Shown: positions 20,272 to 29,959 of the stretch, piece after piece
Numbering within the stretch: the stretch's first letter is position 1
Layout of the letters: each line of letters begins with the position of its first letter
Assembly: GCF_001513785.1 (NCBI RefSeq)
Contig: NZ_LNQS01000009.1
Location: forward strand, 1 to 64,000
Direction of reading: 5' to 3'
Length of the DNA stretch: 64,000 nt
DNA from: Rheinheimera sp. EpRS3
GTDB lineage: Bacteria > Pseudomonadota > Gammaproteobacteria > Enterobacterales > Alteromonadaceae
The notes under the pieces: generated by a model
The model's input: the letters and a program-made list of their open reading frames with translations, nothing else
The model's database searches: none
What the model was told of the DNA's origin: nothing
Translations under genes and position numbers: made by a program

Positions 20272-21105
20272 ATGCCTGAGTCAAAAACAAATGATACCAG
20301 CCCGCGTAAGGGCATTTACCTGCTACCTAATTTGCTGACAACCGCTGGCTTATTTTCTGGTTTTTTCGCCATAGTGTCGTCAATGAACGGTCGATTTGAA
20401 GCTGCCGCCGTAGCGATTTTTATTGCAATGATTTTCGATGGACTGGATGGGCGTGTAGCGCGTTTAACCAATACGCAAAGCGAGTTTGGTGCCCAGTACG
20501 ATAGTATGTCTGATATGTTGTCGTTCGGTATTGCACCGGCGCTGGTTGCATACAACTGGGGCCTTGCCGAGTACGGCAAGTTCGGCTGGCTGGCAGCATT
20601 TATTTTTGTTGCCTGCGCCGCGCTGCGTCTGGCACGTTTTAACGCTAACCTGGGTGTTACCGACGGCCGGTTTTTTCAGGGCTTAGCCAGTCCGGCCGCT
20701 GCAGCTATTATTGCCGGCATGGTATGGAGTGGCAGTATTTATCAGGTTGATGGCGATAACATTGGCTATCTGGTGGGCTTACTTACTATTGTTACCGGCT
20801 TACTGATGGTCAGTAATTTCCGTTATAACTCGTTTAAAGATCTGAACTGGCGCGACAGGGTATCCTTTTTAACCATTTTGATGGTAGTGCTGATTTTTGT
20901 CGTAATCGCTGCCCGACCAGCTGAAATGCTGTTTGGCATTTTCTTTATCTATGCCTGCTCTGGCCCGGTGACGACTATTCGCAGTGTGCGTAAACTGAAA
21001 CTGGAACACGTGCTGGGTGACTCTGACGACGCTGATTTTGCCGATATAGACAAAGAGCCTAAAGCGGCAGACTCTGCCACCAAAGACGACAGCAAGAGCC
21101 TGTAA
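20272..21105 (+). CDS. pssA: CDP-diacylglycerol--serine O-phosphatidyltransferase (membrane type)
   Basis: PssA makes phosphatidylserine, the precursor of phosphatidylethanolamine. The CDP-alcohol phosphotransferase signature DGx2ARx8Gx3Dx3D is seen from DGRVAR to YDSMSD. The 277-residue protein has several hydrophobic membrane segments and an acidic, charged C-terminal tail. This is the integral-membrane PssA type, unlike the peripheral phospholipase-D-like enzyme of E. coli. It is a single gene between two terminators. Confidence 0.92.
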   Translation: MPESKTNDTSPRKGIYLLPNLLTTAGLFSGFFAIVSSMNGRFEAAAVAIFIAMIFDGLDGRVARLTNTQSEFGAQYDSMSDMLSFGIAPALVAYNWGLAEYGKFGWLAAFIFVACAALRLARFNANLGVTDGRFFQGLASPAAAAIIAGMVWSGSIYQVDGDNIGYLVGLLTIVTGLLMVSNFRYNSFKDLNWRDRVSFLTILMVVLIFVVIAARPAEMLFGIFFIYACSGPVTTIRSVRKLKLEHVLGDSDDADFADIDKEPKAADSATKDDSKSL

Positions 21106-21139
21106 ACCGGCAGTAATACGCTAAATAAGTAATACATTA

Positions 21140-21170
21140 AAAACTCCGCCGCGGCGGAGTTTTTGTTTTT
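21140..21170. terminator. Bidirectional terminator between pssA and the chemoreceptor gene
   Basis: AAAACTCCGCC and GGCGGAGTTTT form an 11-bp stem with a two-base GC spacer in the loop. T runs flank it on both strands, so it serves pssA (+) and the convergent gene (-). The chemoreceptor stop codon lies in the downstream T run. Confidence 0.9.
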
Positions 21171-22714
21171 TAACCAAAGCTTTTATTCATATCAGCAATT
21201 TTGCCAGCTTGCTGCTGCAAGGCTGAGCTGTTGTCAGACACTATCTGAATATTGTTCAGGTTAGTCTGGGCAATTTGCTGTATATGCTCAACGCTTTGCT
21301 GCACGTCATTGGCAACGACACCTTGCTGGGTTGCTGCAGTGGTAATTTGCGACGACAGTTGGGCTATGTGGTCAATCATGCGTGAAATCTCCGCCAGTTG
21401 CTGCTCGCTGTGCTGGGTTTCTGTTACGCAAATATCCACTTGCTGGCGGCTATGCAGCATAACCTTGCCCCAGCTGAGTAAGGTTTGCTGTATTTCGCCT
21501 ATCGATTGTTTAATTTGCTCTGTAGCCTTGTGGGTACGGGAGGACAAAGCTCGTACTTCATCTGCTACAACAGCAAAACCACGGCCATGCTCACCGGCGC
21601 GGGCCGCTTCAATTGCTGCATTTAATGCCAACAGGTTAGTTTGATCGGCAATACCCTGAATTTCGGTCATCACTATGCCAATGCGCTCCGCTTCAACCGC
21701 CAGGCCGTCAGCTGTAGCTGCTGCGCCCTGAACTTCTGTTGCCAGTTGCTGTACTGTTTTGGCGGTGTGCTGCATGGTGGTTTTTGCTGCTTCACAGATT
21801 TTATGCGTTTCGTTTACCTGTTGATGGGTGTCCTGAGTACGTCCGGCAATGTCCTGTACCGTGCCGTAAAGCTGAGATGTTGCTGCGACAATACTGCTTA
21901 GGCGGTCATGCTGCTGGTGAATACCTTGCTCTGTCATATGCACGGCTTCTGCCTGCGTTTCAGCAATGATGCTCAATGCTGCTGTACTGTCTGTGGCCCG
22001 GCCCAGCACAGTACGCAGCCTGGCTTGGGCCATTTTTTGCTGAAAATCAGCAATGCCGTAAGGGCCAAAACCAGAGTAAATCCAGCGTGACACACTGTCG
22101 AATTTTGCTTTGGCTTGTTGCAACTGTGCCGGAATAATAAACAGTTCGTCATAACAGCAAAGCAACCATACCAGCGGCAACAGTAAGGCCAGCAAAAAAT
22201 GCCAGCCAAAACTGGCAACACCAATAGCGGCAAGCAGCAGGCTAAGCGTAACGGCTACCAGGCGTTTTAAGCCAAAGCGGCTGCGCCAGTCTGATGGTAT
22301 TTTACCGGCAGCTATGGCCGGATAACTTTTATTTGCCCGCTCTACCATGGCTGCATCGGGTTTTACCCGTACCGATTGATAGCCCACCAGTTTGCCCTGT
22401 TGATAAATGGGTGTAACAAAGGCATCTACCCAGTAATAACGGCCATCTTTGCAGCGGTTTTTTACCAGGCCACGCCATGATTGGCCTTGCTTAAGCTTGT
22501 GCCACAAATCAGCAAAAGCCGCTTTGGGCATATCCGGGTGACGTACAAGATTATGGTTGTTACCTACCAGTTCTTCTTCGCTGTAACCGGCCACCTTACA
22601 AAAAGCCGGGTTGGCATAGGTGATAACACCGCGTAAATCTGTGGTAGAAACCAGTTCCTGCTCAGCAATGAATTTAACTTCTTCGTTTATAGTATTTGTG
22701 TTGCGACGGTTCAT
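21170..22714 (-). CDS. Aer-like PAS-domain methyl-accepting chemotaxis protein
   Basis: This 514-residue chemoreceptor has the Aer architecture. An N-terminal PAS domain (about 15-125, with [21 protein letters not shown] and NLVRHPDMP) is followed by a hydrophobic hairpin (about 150-190) with no periplasmic domain. A cytoplasmic signalling domain follows, with the conserved tip near residues 350-390 ([21 protein letters not shown]). Aer proteins bind FAD in PAS and signal energy or redox state to CheA/CheW. FAD binding is inferred from the family. Confidence 0.9.
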   Translation of the reverse strand: MNRRNTNTINEEVKFIAEQELVSTTDLRGVITYANPAFCKVAGYSEEELVGNNHNLVRHPDMPKAAFADLWHKLKQGQSWRGLVKNRCKDGRYYWVDAFVTPIYQQGKLVGYQSVRVKPDAAMVERANKSYPAIAAGKIPSDWRSRFGLKRLVAVTLSLLLAAIGVASFGWHFLLALLLPLVWLLCCYDELFIIPAQLQQAKAKFDSVSRWIYSGFGPYGIADFQQKMAQARLRTVLGRATDSTAALSIIAETQAEAVHMTEQGIHQQHDRLSSIVAATSQLYGTVQDIAGRTQDTHQQVNETHKICEAAKTTMQHTAKTVQQLATEVQGAAATADGLAVEAERIGIVMTEIQGIADQTNLLALNAAIEAARAGEHGRGFAVVADEVRALSSRTHKATEQIKQSIGEIQQTLLSWGKVMLHSRQQVDICVTETQHSEQQLAEISRMIDHIAQLSSQITTAATQQGVVANDVQQSVEHIQQIAQTNLNNIQIVSDNSSALQQQAGKIADMNKSFG

Positions 22715-22940
22715 GTCACCTGCTTATTTTAGTAGTTGTTACCTTGTACCTGATCTGGTAAGTCTAATGTATTAACGTAATAATTGCAGCCATGGCTGTG
22801 GCCGTTTAACGTGTAAGGAGGTTAAGCGACCAAATCTTCGATTGTTGAAAATGAAATTGCAGGCTAAATTAAGCACCGGTCTTGAGATTGGCCTTAGCGC
22901 CCCAATTTCAGCACAATCAGCTACCAATTAAGGAATTACC

Positions 22941-24545
22941 TTGGGCTCAACTTTACAACAACGTCTGGCTAAGCTAAATGCAGCGCCTAATAAACATGCC
23001 ATTACAGGTATTCAGCGCGGTATAGAGCGGGAGACGTTGCGGGTGAAGCCCGATGGCAAGCTGGCTCTGACGCCTCATCCACAGGCGCTGGGTGCGGCTT
23101 TAACCCATCCCTGGATCACCACTGATTTTTCCGAGTCCTTGCTGGAATTTATTACACCGGTCAGCGACAGCATTGATACCACTTTAGCACAGCTGACAGA
23201 TATTCACCGTTTTACGATTAAGAACATTGGTGATGAGCAGTTTTGGGCCGGCAGCATGCCGTGTTTTATTACTGATCAGAAGCAAATTCCGTTTGCCCAG
23301 TATGGCAGCTCTAATGTCGGCAGAATGAAAACCCTGTATCGCAAAGGCCTACATAACCGCTATGGCAGCATGATGCAGGCTATCAGCGGTGTGCATTTTA
23401 ACTTTTCTTTTTCACACAGTTTCTGGCAACAGTACCAGCAAATTCTGGGGCAAAGTGGCGATTTACAGACATTTATTTCCGAGCAATATCTGGCGTTGAT
23501 ACGTAACTACAAACGCTACGTCTGGCTGATCGTATATTTATTTGGGGCATCACCGGCGATGTGTAAGTCGTTTCTGGAAGGACGCAGCAGCCGGTATAAC
23601 TTTCAGGAGCTTGGCAAAGGGTCGTTGTATCTGCCTTATGCCACCTCGCTGCGTATGAGTGACCTGGGTTATACCAACAGTGCACAATCTAGCCTGAATA
23701 TCACTTACAACAGCCTGCCAGAATATATTGCCGGTCTGCATCAGGCGATTAGCATGCCGTCTGACGAATATAAAAATATTGGCGTTAAGGTGAATGGTGA
23801 ATACCAGCAACTCAATGCCAATGTACTGCAAATAGAAAATGAGTTTTATTCTACCATCCGGCCCAAACGCACAACCCAGTCTGGCGAGCGGCCAACGTGT
23901 GCACTGGCCAAGCGTGGCGTTGAATACATTGAAGTGCGGGCGCTGGATGTTAATCCGTTTAGTAGTGTCGGTATTAGCGCAGAGCAGATGCATTTTCTCG
24001 ATGTTTTCCTGCTGTATTGCCTGTTACAGGACAGCCCGAATATGTCGGCGGCTGAGCAAACTATTACAGAGCAAAACCTGAAAAAAGTGGTCACCGACGG
24101 GCGGCGCACTAATCTGGAGATCCAGCAAAATGGCCAGCCACGGTTAATGCTGGATTGGGCAGAAGAATTGTTTGCCGATATGATGCCGCTGGCACAGTAT
24201 CTGGATTCTGCCTATGCAACGCAGGGCTATAGCGGCGCTTTGAAGCAATTTTATCTTGGCTTGCTGGATCCATCCCAGACTTTTTCCGGTAAATTATTAA
24301 ACCAGTTACTGGCACAACAGCAGGATAACAGCAGCTACACCTTAAAGTTATCGGCAACGTATCGCCAACAGCTGCTACAGGAACCCTATCAGTATTATTC
24401 TGCTGAACAGTTTACCGAAGCTGCTACACAGTCACTACTGGCGCAACAACAGGTTGAGCAACAGGATAATGTGAGCTTTGATCAGTATATTGAGCAGTAT
24501 TTTGCAGAAGTACCGCAATGTGAGGATAAAAAAGCGGCTACCTAA
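22941..24545 (+). CDS. gshA: Glutamate--cysteine ligase
   Basis: GshA joins glutamate and cysteine, the first step of glutathione synthesis. It has 534 residues (E. coli 518). The N terminus GIQRGIERETLRV, LTHPWITTDFSESLLEFITPV and VEYIEVRALDVNPF are family hallmarks. The start is TTG 22941 with AAGGA at 22930-22934, six bases upstream; E. coli gshA also uses TTG. The non-AUG start suggests limited translation. About 225 bases separate it from the divergent chemoreceptor. Confidence 0.96.
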   Translation: MGSTLQQRLAKLNAAPNKHAITGIQRGIERETLRVKPDGKLALTPHPQALGAALTHPWITTDFSESLLEFITPVSDSIDTTLAQLTDIHRFTIKNIGDEQFWAGSMPCFITDQKQIPFAQYGSSNVGRMKTLYRKGLHNRYGSMMQAISGVHFNFSFSHSFWQQYQQILGQSGDLQTFISEQYLALIRNYKRYVWLIVYLFGASPAMCKSFLEGRSSRYNFQELGKGSLYLPYATSLRMSDLGYTNSAQSSLNITYNSLPEYIAGLHQAISMPSDEYKNIGVKVNGEYQQLNANVLQIENEFYSTIRPKRTTQSGERPTCALAKRGVEYIEVRALDVNPFSSVGISAEQMHFLDVFLLYCLLQDSPNMSAAEQTITEQNLKKVVTDGRRTNLEIQQNGQPRLMLDWAEELFADMMPLAQYLDSAYATQGYSGALKQFYLGLLDPSQTFSGKLLNQLLAQQQDNSSYTLKLSATYRQQLLQEPYQYYSAEQFTEAATQSLLAQQQVEQQDNVSFDQYIEQYFAEVPQCEDKKAAT

Positions 24546-24615
24546 TGGTAGCCGTAACAGTATCCAGGGAGAATAAAACTTGGTTGCATCCGTGCACCTT
24601 GTTAGAATCGGTTGG

Positions 24616-25248
24616 ATGAAAAAAGTTCATACACAAATAAAACCATTTATTTTTGCCACTGCAGCAGTGCTGTTTATCAGTGGTTGCAGTACACCACCGC
24701 CGCAGAACAGCTCTAATCTGTGTGAAATCTTCTATGAACACCGTGATTGGTATGATGCTGCCGCGAAAATGCGCGACAAATGGGGCGTGCCAATTCATGT
24801 GCCTATGAGCATCATGTATCAGGAAAGTAGTTTCAGGCATAATGCGCGCCCGCCAATGCGCTGGTTTTTAGGTTTTATTCCATATGGCCGTGCCAGCAGT
24901 GCTTACGGTTATTCGCAAGCAAAAACAGTTACCTGGGATGAATACGTTAAAGAAGCCGATCGCTTCTGGGCCAGCCGTGATAATTTTTCTGATGCCATGG
25001 ATTTTATGGGCTGGTATCTGGATAAAACCCACAGGGTTAATAAAATATCCAAGTGGGACGGTTACAACCTTTACCTGAATTACCATGAAGGCTGGGGCGG
25101 TTACCGGCGCGGCACCTACAAAAATAAAGCATGGCTGGTTAATGTTGCCAAGCAGGTTGATAACCGCGCCAAAACCTATGCCGCGCAGTTAAACCGGTGT
25201 GAGGATGATCTAAAACGCGGCTGGTTGTGGCGGTTGTTTTTCGGCTGA
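24616..25248 (+). CDS. Lipoprotein with transglycosylase SLT-like domain
   Basis: From ATG 24616 this is a 210-residue protein with a lipoprotein signal ending LFISGC (Cys24). The mature part has the soluble-lytic-transglycosylase pattern: MSIMYQESSF with probable catalytic Glu70, then SAYGYSQAK. It would cut peptidoglycan glycan strands in the periplasm. An upstream ATG at 24580 adds 12 residues and spoils the signal peptide. It lies 70 bases after gshA; co-transcription is possible. Relatives are often annotated only as hypothetical. Confidence 0.8.
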   Translation: MKKVHTQIKPFIFATAAVLFISGCSTPPPQNSSNLCEIFYEHRDWYDAAAKMRDKWGVPIHVPMSIMYQESSFRHNARPPMRWFLGFIPYGRASSAYGYSQAKTVTWDEYVKEADRFWASRDNFSDAMDFMGWYLDKTHRVNKISKWDGYNLYLNYHEGWGGYRRGTYKNKAWLVNVAKQVDNRAKTYAAQLNRCEDDLKRGWLWRLFFG

Positions 25249-25263
25249 CTGGATATAGAAAAT

Positions 25264-25290
25264 AAAAAAAACGGCGCTGCCGGTTTTTTT
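25264..25290 (+). terminator. Terminator after the SLT lipoprotein
   Basis: An A run, then GGC-GCT-GCC with a bulged G, then TTTTTTT (25284-25290). A second pairing, AACGGC with GCCGTT (25294-25299), could serve the convergent yfjD gene. Confidence 0.55.
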
Positions 25291-25299
25291 ATTGCCGTT

Positions 25300-26568
25300 T
25301 TAAGGCTTTTTCAGGTGCGGTAACAGACGCACGGTTTTAATCATATTGTCCTGTACGTCTACTACTTCAAGCGGATAACCGGCCAGCTTTATACTCAGCT
25401 TACCCTGGGGTATTTCTTCCAGATACTCCAAAATCAGGCCGTTTAGTGTTTTAGGGCCATCGGTCGGCAGCTCCAGGTGCATTTCCCGGTTAAGATCGCG
25501 CAGGTTAATGCCGCCGTCAATCAGGTAAGAACCATCAGGCTGAGCAATAATATCGTCGCTACCATTGCTGGCAATATCCGTAGTAAATTCACCGACCACT
25601 TCTTCCAGAATATCGGCCAGCGTTACCAGACCCTGAATATCGCCATACTCGTCAACCACCAGGCCGATACGATCTTTGGTGCGCTGAAACTTTAACAACT
25701 GTGTATTGAGCTGGGTACCTTCAGGAATAAAGTAAATATCGCTTACTGCACGCATCAGGGTAGATTTAGTCAGTTGCTCTTTAATCAGCAGGCGCATCAG
25801 CTCGCGAGGGTGCACAAAGCCGATGGCATCATCAATGTTGTCACGGAATAACAAGATGCGGCTGTACTGCATATTCGCCAGCTGTCGCTCGATGTCTTTC
25901 CAGTCGTCATTAATATCGATACCGACAATTTCATTGCGCGGCACCATAATATCTTCAACCGTGGCGTTTTCCAGATCCAATACGCCCACCAACATACTCT
26001 GGTGTTGCTCGGGGATAAGGGCGCCAGCTTCATGTACTACGGTACGTAATTCTTCAGCGCTTAAGCTATTACCCTGATGTTTTTCCGGGCTAATGCCCAT
26101 AACCGCCAAAATACCGTTAGTAATAAAATTAACTAACCATACCAGCGGATAAAAGATCTTTAACAGTACTTTAAGTAACGCTGAACTGGGAAAGGCAATA
26201 CGCTCCGGGTGCAGGGCTGCAATGGTTTTCGGCGTAACTTCGGCAAACACCAACACCACCATAGTTAGCGCTACGGTAGCAATCGCAATACCAACATCGC
26301 CGTATAAACGCATACCAATAATAGTGGCGATCGCAGAGGCGGCGATATTTACCAGGTTATTGCCAATTAAAATAAGGCCGATTAGGCGATCAGGCCGTTT
26401 TAACAGTTCGCTGACCCTGATGGCACCCTTATGGTTCTCGTTTGTTAAATGCTTTAAACGATAAGGGTTAACAGACATCATGCCTGTTTCTGATCCTGAG
26501 AAATAGGCAGATAAAAATAAGAGCACGCCAAGAATGATAAACAGCGTACCCGTCGATATGTCGTCCAA
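25300..26568 (-). CDS. yfjD: CNNM/CorC-type membrane protein with CBS domains (YfjD)
   Basis: This 422-residue protein has an N-terminal DUF21/CNNM transmembrane domain (FLSAYFSGSETGMMSVN, then three further hydrophobic segments). Two CBS domains follow (about 200-320, with ATVEDIMVPRNEIVGID) and a C-terminal CorC/HlyC domain (IDGGINLRDLNREM). The family is linked to Mg2+/Co2+ efflux or transport regulation; the exact role here is not shown. It stands beside ypjD as in E. coli. Confidence 0.9.
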   Translation of the reverse strand: MDDISTGTLFIILGVLLFLSAYFSGSETGMMSVNPYRLKHLTNENHKGAIRVSELLKRPDRLIGLILIGNNLVNIAASAIATIIGMRLYGDVGIAIATVALTMVVLVFAEVTPKTIAALHPERIAFPSSALLKVLLKIFYPLVWLVNFITNGILAVMGISPEKHQGNSLSAEELRTVVHEAGALIPEQHQSMLVGVLDLENATVEDIMVPRNEIVGIDINDDWKDIERQLANMQYSRILLFRDNIDDAIGFVHPRELMRLLIKEQLTKSTLMRAVSDIYFIPEGTQLNTQLLKFQRTKDRIGLVVDEYGDIQGLVTLADILEEVVGEFTTDIASNGSDDIIAQPDGSYLIDGGINLRDLNREMHLELPTDGPKTLNGLILEYLEEIPQGKLSIKLAGYPLEVVDVQDNMIKTVRLLPHLKKP

Positions 26569-26633
26569 GAGTTAAATACCCGTATTGCCAAACACCTGTA
26601 CTTGATATTACGAAGTGGCAGATGAGTCAAGAA

Positions 26634-27449
26634 TTAAAGTGTATTTAGCAGCACTTCGCGTACAAAGCGGCTGCCAAAATAGCCAAGTGTTAACAAGGCT
26701 GCACCGGTGACAGTTAAAATATTAGCAGTTTTACCGCGCCAGCCTTTGCGGGCATGGCCCCAACATAATACGGCAAAAACAGTAAAACCAAGCAGACTGA
26801 ACACGTTTTTATGCAGGTTATCTTTTGCCAGCCAGTTATCCATAAAAACTGCAGCCACCAACAAGGCCAGCCCCAGCAATATAGTACCGGCCAACAGGAT
26901 GCGAAATTGTAACACTTCGGCCTGTACTAAAGGCGGCATATGCCGTGTCATGGCGGCAAAGTCTTTTTGCTTTAATCTGTTGCTGATATAGCTAACCTGA
27001 AACGAGTACAGCATCGCCATCATTAAAATAGCGTAGGCAATAAAAGCCAGCATAATATGCAATAGCAATACAATATTTTGCTCAAAGTGCTGCAGTTGCA
27101 CACTGTGCGGTAAGGTAAGTACGGCCAGTTGCACGAGGCTGGCAAAGCCATAAACAACCGGTAACAGCAAGATAGTTGGGGTACGCAGGGCTGTAAGCGT
27201 TATCGCCACCGTAATAAGCCAGCACACCAGAGAGCTGACATTAAGCAAGCTGAAATTTTGCCCTTGCTCAGTAAACAACATCGTTGCCAGTACCAGCATA
27301 TGCAGCACCAGGCCAATAATGGCTGCACTAAAGGTGGTTTTAAAATGCGGCCCCTGCGGGTGAAAAATGCGCAGCAATACCGAGCCGGTAGCAACCAGAT
27401 AGGCAATTAAGGCCAGCGCAGTTAACAGCACCGTAGACATTAGCAGCAT
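26634..27449 (-). CDS. ypjD: Inner membrane protein YpjD, cytochrome c assembly (CcsA-like) family
   Basis: This 271-residue integral membrane protein has about eight hydrophobic helices. It resembles the CcsA/CcmC-like cytochrome c assembly family; conserved features are HSVQLQHFEQNIVLLLHIMLAFIAY and NVFSLLGFTVFAVLCWGHARKGWRGK. E. coli YpjD has the same neighbours (yfjD after it, ffh divergent). The function of this branch is not established and it need not be a haem lyase. Confidence 0.85.
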   Translation of the reverse strand: MLLMSTVLLTALALIAYLVATGSVLLRIFHPQGPHFKTTFSAAIIGLVLHMLVLATMLFTEQGQNFSLLNVSSLVCWLITVAITLTALRTPTILLLPVVYGFASLVQLAVLTLPHSVQLQHFEQNIVLLLHIMLAFIAYAILMMAMLYSFQVSYISNRLKQKDFAAMTRHMPPLVQAEVLQFRILLAGTILLGLALLVAAVFMDNWLAKDNLHKNVFSLLGFTVFAVLCWGHARKGWRGKTANILTVTGAALLTLGYFGSRFVREVLLNTL

Positions 27450-27549
27450 TTCCTTTTGTTTTAATGGCTAACCATTGTATTGCAACTTTTGCCGGATGCC
27501 CATAGCTGCGATCAACAGTTTCTTAACGGCTGCTTCTGCCGCTTGAGTT

Positions 27550-27558
27550 TGATATAAT
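27550..27558 (+). promoter_or_regulatory. Extended -10 promoter of ffh
   Basis: TGATATAAT provides a TGn extension and a perfect TATAAT, followed by CGGCCGC. No good -35 is visible at the normal spacing. It lies 31 bases before the ffh start. Confidence 0.6.
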
Positions 27559-27589
27559 CGGCCGCATTATGGCTGTCGAGTGAAAAACC

Positions 27590-28957
27590 ATGTTTGAAAA
27601 TCTTTCTGATCGTTTAAGCGCCACGCTAAAAAACATTACCGGCCGGGGCCGTTTAACTGAAGACAACGTTAAAGATACGCTGCGCGAAGTACGTATGGCA
27701 CTGCTTGAGGCCGATGTAGCGCTGCCGGTAGTGCGTGATTTTGTTGCTAACGTTAAAGAGCGTTCAGTCGGGCTGGAAGTAAGCAAAAGCCTGACTCCCG
27801 GCCAGGAATTTCTGAAAATTGTCCGCAAAGCCTTAGAAGAGGCGATGGGCGAGGCTAATGAAGAGCTGACACTGAACACTCAGCCACCGGCAGTAGTGCT
27901 AATGGCGGGCTTGCAAGGTGCAGGTAAAACCACCTCTGTAGGTAAACTGGCTAAATTTTTAACCGAGCGTAAAAAGAAAAAAGTGTTGGTAGTGTCTGCC
28001 GACGTTTATCGCCCGGCAGCGATTAAACAGCTGGAAACACTGGCTAAAGATGTTGGCGTAGAGTTTTTCCCCAGCGATATTTCACAAAAACCCGTTGATA
28101 TTGTTAATGCGGCTATTGCTTATGCCCGTACCCGCATTTTTGATGTGTTGTTAGTCGATACTGCCGGTCGCTTGCATGTCGACAGCGACATGATGGACGA
28201 AATAAAGGCGTTACATGCGGCAGTAAAACCTATTGAAACCCTGTTTGTGGTAGATGCCATGACAGGCCAGGATGCGGCCAATACAGCCAAAGCTTTTAAC
28301 GATGCCTTACCGCTTACCGGGGTTATTTTAACCAAAACCGATGGTGATGCCCGTGGTGGTGCGGCGTTGTCTATCCGCCATATTACCGGCAAGCCGATTA
28401 AGTTTTTAGGTACCGGTGAAAAAACCGATGCCTTAGAGCCGTTTCACCCGGACAGGGTGGCATCGCGTATTCTGGGTATGGGTGATGTGCTTAGCTTAAT
28501 TGAAGAGCTTGAGCAAAAAGTAGATAAAGAAAAATCTGCCAAAATGGCGCAGAAGATGATGAAAGGCAAAGGCTTTTCATTAGAGGATTTTCGTGAGCAA
28601 TTGGTGCAGATGCGCGGTATGGGTGGCATGATGTCGATGCTGGACAAATTGCCAGGCATGAAAAACCTGCCAGCCGGTGCGATGAACCAGATGGGTGACA
28701 AGCAGTTTGTTAAAATGGAAGCCATTATTAACTCGATGACACCCAAAGAGCGTGAGTTTCCGGATTTGCTCAAAGGCTCACGCAAGAAACGTATTGCCGC
28801 CGGTTCCGGCACTCAGGTGCAGGATATTAACCAGTTACTGAAGCAATTCACCCAAATGCAGAAGATGATGAAGCAAATGTCGGGTAAAGGCGGTTTAATG
28901 AAGATGATGCGTGGCATGGGCGGAAAACTGCCGCCGGGTATGCTGCCACCGCGCTAA
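27590..28957 (+). CDS. ffh: Signal recognition particle protein Ffh
   Basis: Ffh binds 4.5S RNA and signal sequences of nascent membrane proteins and delivers ribosomes to FtsY. It has 455 residues (E. coli 453). The N domain is MFENLSDRLSATLKNITGRGRL. The G domain has GLQGAGKTT, DTAGR and TKTDGDARGG. The Met-rich M domain covers the last 130 residues (GMGGMMSMLDKLPGM and MMKQMSGKGGLMKMM). A terminator follows. Confidence 0.98.
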   Translation: MFENLSDRLSATLKNITGRGRLTEDNVKDTLREVRMALLEADVALPVVRDFVANVKERSVGLEVSKSLTPGQEFLKIVRKALEEAMGEANEELTLNTQPPAVVLMAGLQGAGKTTSVGKLAKFLTERKKKKVLVVSADVYRPAAIKQLETLAKDVGVEFFPSDISQKPVDIVNAAIAYARTRIFDVLLVDTAGRLHVDSDMMDEIKALHAAVKPIETLFVVDAMTGQDAANTAKAFNDALPLTGVILTKTDGDARGGAALSIRHITGKPIKFLGTGEKTDALEPFHPDRVASRILGMGDVLSLIEELEQKVDKEKSAKMAQKMMKGKGFSLEDFREQLVQMRGMGGMMSMLDKLPGMKNLPAGAMNQMGDKQFVKMEAIINSMTPKEREFPDLLKGSRKKRIAAGSGTQVQDINQLLKQFTQMQKMMKQMSGKGGLMKMMRGMGGKLPPGMLPPR

Positions 28958-28976
28958 CCAGCAAAGAAGCTTACTT

Positions 28977-29000
28977 AACCCCGCTGTAATGCGGGGTTTT
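28977..29000 (+). terminator. Terminator of ffh
   Basis: AACCCCGC (28977-28984) pairs with GCGGGGTT (28991-28998) and continues into TTTT, then ATTT. Confidence 0.9.
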
Positions 29001-29048
29001 ATTTACTGCCATAATAACGCTGTAATAGCAGCCAAGCCGCGAAATACC

Positions 29049-29076
29049 TTGCAATTGCGCGTCAAATCAGTAAAAT
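29049..29076 (+). promoter_or_regulatory. Promoter of the rpsP-rimM-trmD-rplS operon
   Basis: -35 TTGCAA (29049-29054), 16-base spacer, -10 TAAAAT (29071-29076). The predicted start near 29083 leaves a leader of about 67 bases before rpsP. Confidence 0.6.
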
Positions 29077-29081
29077 GCTGC

Positions 29082-29117
29082 AGCCCTTCGGTCCAACCGG
29101 GGGCTTTGTTATTTTTG
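29082..29117 (+). promoter_or_regulatory. Terminator-like hairpin in the rpsP leader
   Basis: AGCCC-TT-CGGT (29082-29092) pairs with ACCG-G-GGGCT (29096-29105), followed by TTTGTTATTTTT. It lies between the predicted promoter and rpsP. It could be an attenuator, a 5'-end-stabilising hairpin, or a backup terminator for ffh if the true promoter lies further downstream. Confidence 0.5.
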
Positions 29118-29149
29118 ATAAAACCTGAACGATAAAATTAGAGGGCCTT

Positions 29150-29401
29150 ATGGTAACTATTCGTTTACAACGTGGTGGCGCGAAAAAGCGTCCATTTTAC
29201 CAAGTTGTGGTAGCGGACAGCCGTTTTGCTCGTGATGGCCGTTTTATTGAGCGCGTGGGTTTCTTTAACCCAATCGCCGGCGGTACTGAAGAGAAACTGC
29301 GTCTGGACCTGGACCGCGTTAATCACTGGGTAGCACAAGGTGCTTCACTGAGTGATCGCGTTGCAACTTTGGTAAAAAACGCTAAGAAAGCAACTGCTTA
29401 A
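29150..29401 (+). CDS. rpsP: 30S ribosomal protein S16
   Basis: This 83-residue ribosomal protein (E. coli 82) begins [22 protein letters not shown], the conserved bS16 pattern. It binds 16S rRNA early in 30S assembly. It is first of the S16 operon, with RBS-like AGAGGG about eight bases before the ATG. Confidence 0.98.
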   Translation: MVTIRLQRGGAKKRPFYQVVVADSRFARDGRFIERVGFFNPIAGGTEEKLRLDLDRVNHWVAQGASLSDRVATLVKNAKKATA

Positions 29402-29431
29402 TTAGCTTAAAGGTCGTGTGGAGTAGTCAGC

Positions 29432-29959
29432 TTGAGTGAGAAAGATTTAGTCGTTCTTGGCAAATTTGGTGCAGTTTACGGCATCAATGGCTGGCTGAAA
29501 GTTAACGCTTACACCGACTTCCCGGAAGGGATTTTTGATTACACACCCTGGCAAATAAAATTTCAGGGTAACTGGCAACCAGTGCAGGTTTCCAGCTGGA
29601 AGCGCCATAGTAATGGCCTGATAGCGAAACTGGACGGCGTCAATGATCGGGATTTGGCACAGCAGTATGTAAATGCTGAAATTGCCGTAGCAAGCCAGGC
29701 ACTGCCTTCATTAGAAGACGGTGACTATTACTGGAAAGACCTGATGGGCTTAGCAGTAATAAACGAGGCGGGCTACCACTTAGGTGAAGTAACCGACATG
29801 ATGGAAACCGGCTCTAACGACGTTTTAGTAGTTAAAGCCAACCGTACCGATGCATTTGGTCAGAAAGAAAGGTTGTTGCCGTTTTTAATCGATACCGTGA
29901 TTAAAAGCGTCGATTTAACCGAGCGTCGCATTATCGTAGACTGGGATCCCGCGTTTTAA
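29432..29959 (+). CDS. rimM: 16S rRNA processing protein RimM
   Basis: RimM assists maturation of the 30S head and binds S19. The 175-residue protein has the N-terminal beta-barrel ([28 protein letters not shown]) and the C-terminal PRC-barrel ([12 protein letters not shown], then [15 protein letters not shown]). The start is TTG 29432 with GGAG at 29420-29423. Its stop codon overlaps the trmD start (TAATG), implying translational coupling. Confidence 0.96.
   Translation: MSEKDLVVLGKFGAVYGINGWLKVNAYTDFPEGIFDYTPWQIKFQGNWQPVQVSSWKRHSNGLIAKLDGVNDRDLAQQYVNAEIAVASQALPSLEDGDYYWKDLMGLAVINEAGYHLGEVTDMMETGSNDVLVVKANRTDAFGQKERLLPFLIDTVIKSVDLTERRIIVDWDPAF

Noticed and set aside
22815..22821. Perfect AAGGAGG ribosome site in the gshA upstream region
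   Set aside because: No start codon lies within 5-12 bases, so it does not mark a gene.
22851..22931. 26-codon frame just before gshA, a possible leader peptide
   Set aside because: It has no cysteine or glutamate run that would suit glutathione control, its upstream AAGGAGG is about 30 bases away, and no terminator/antiterminator pair was seen.
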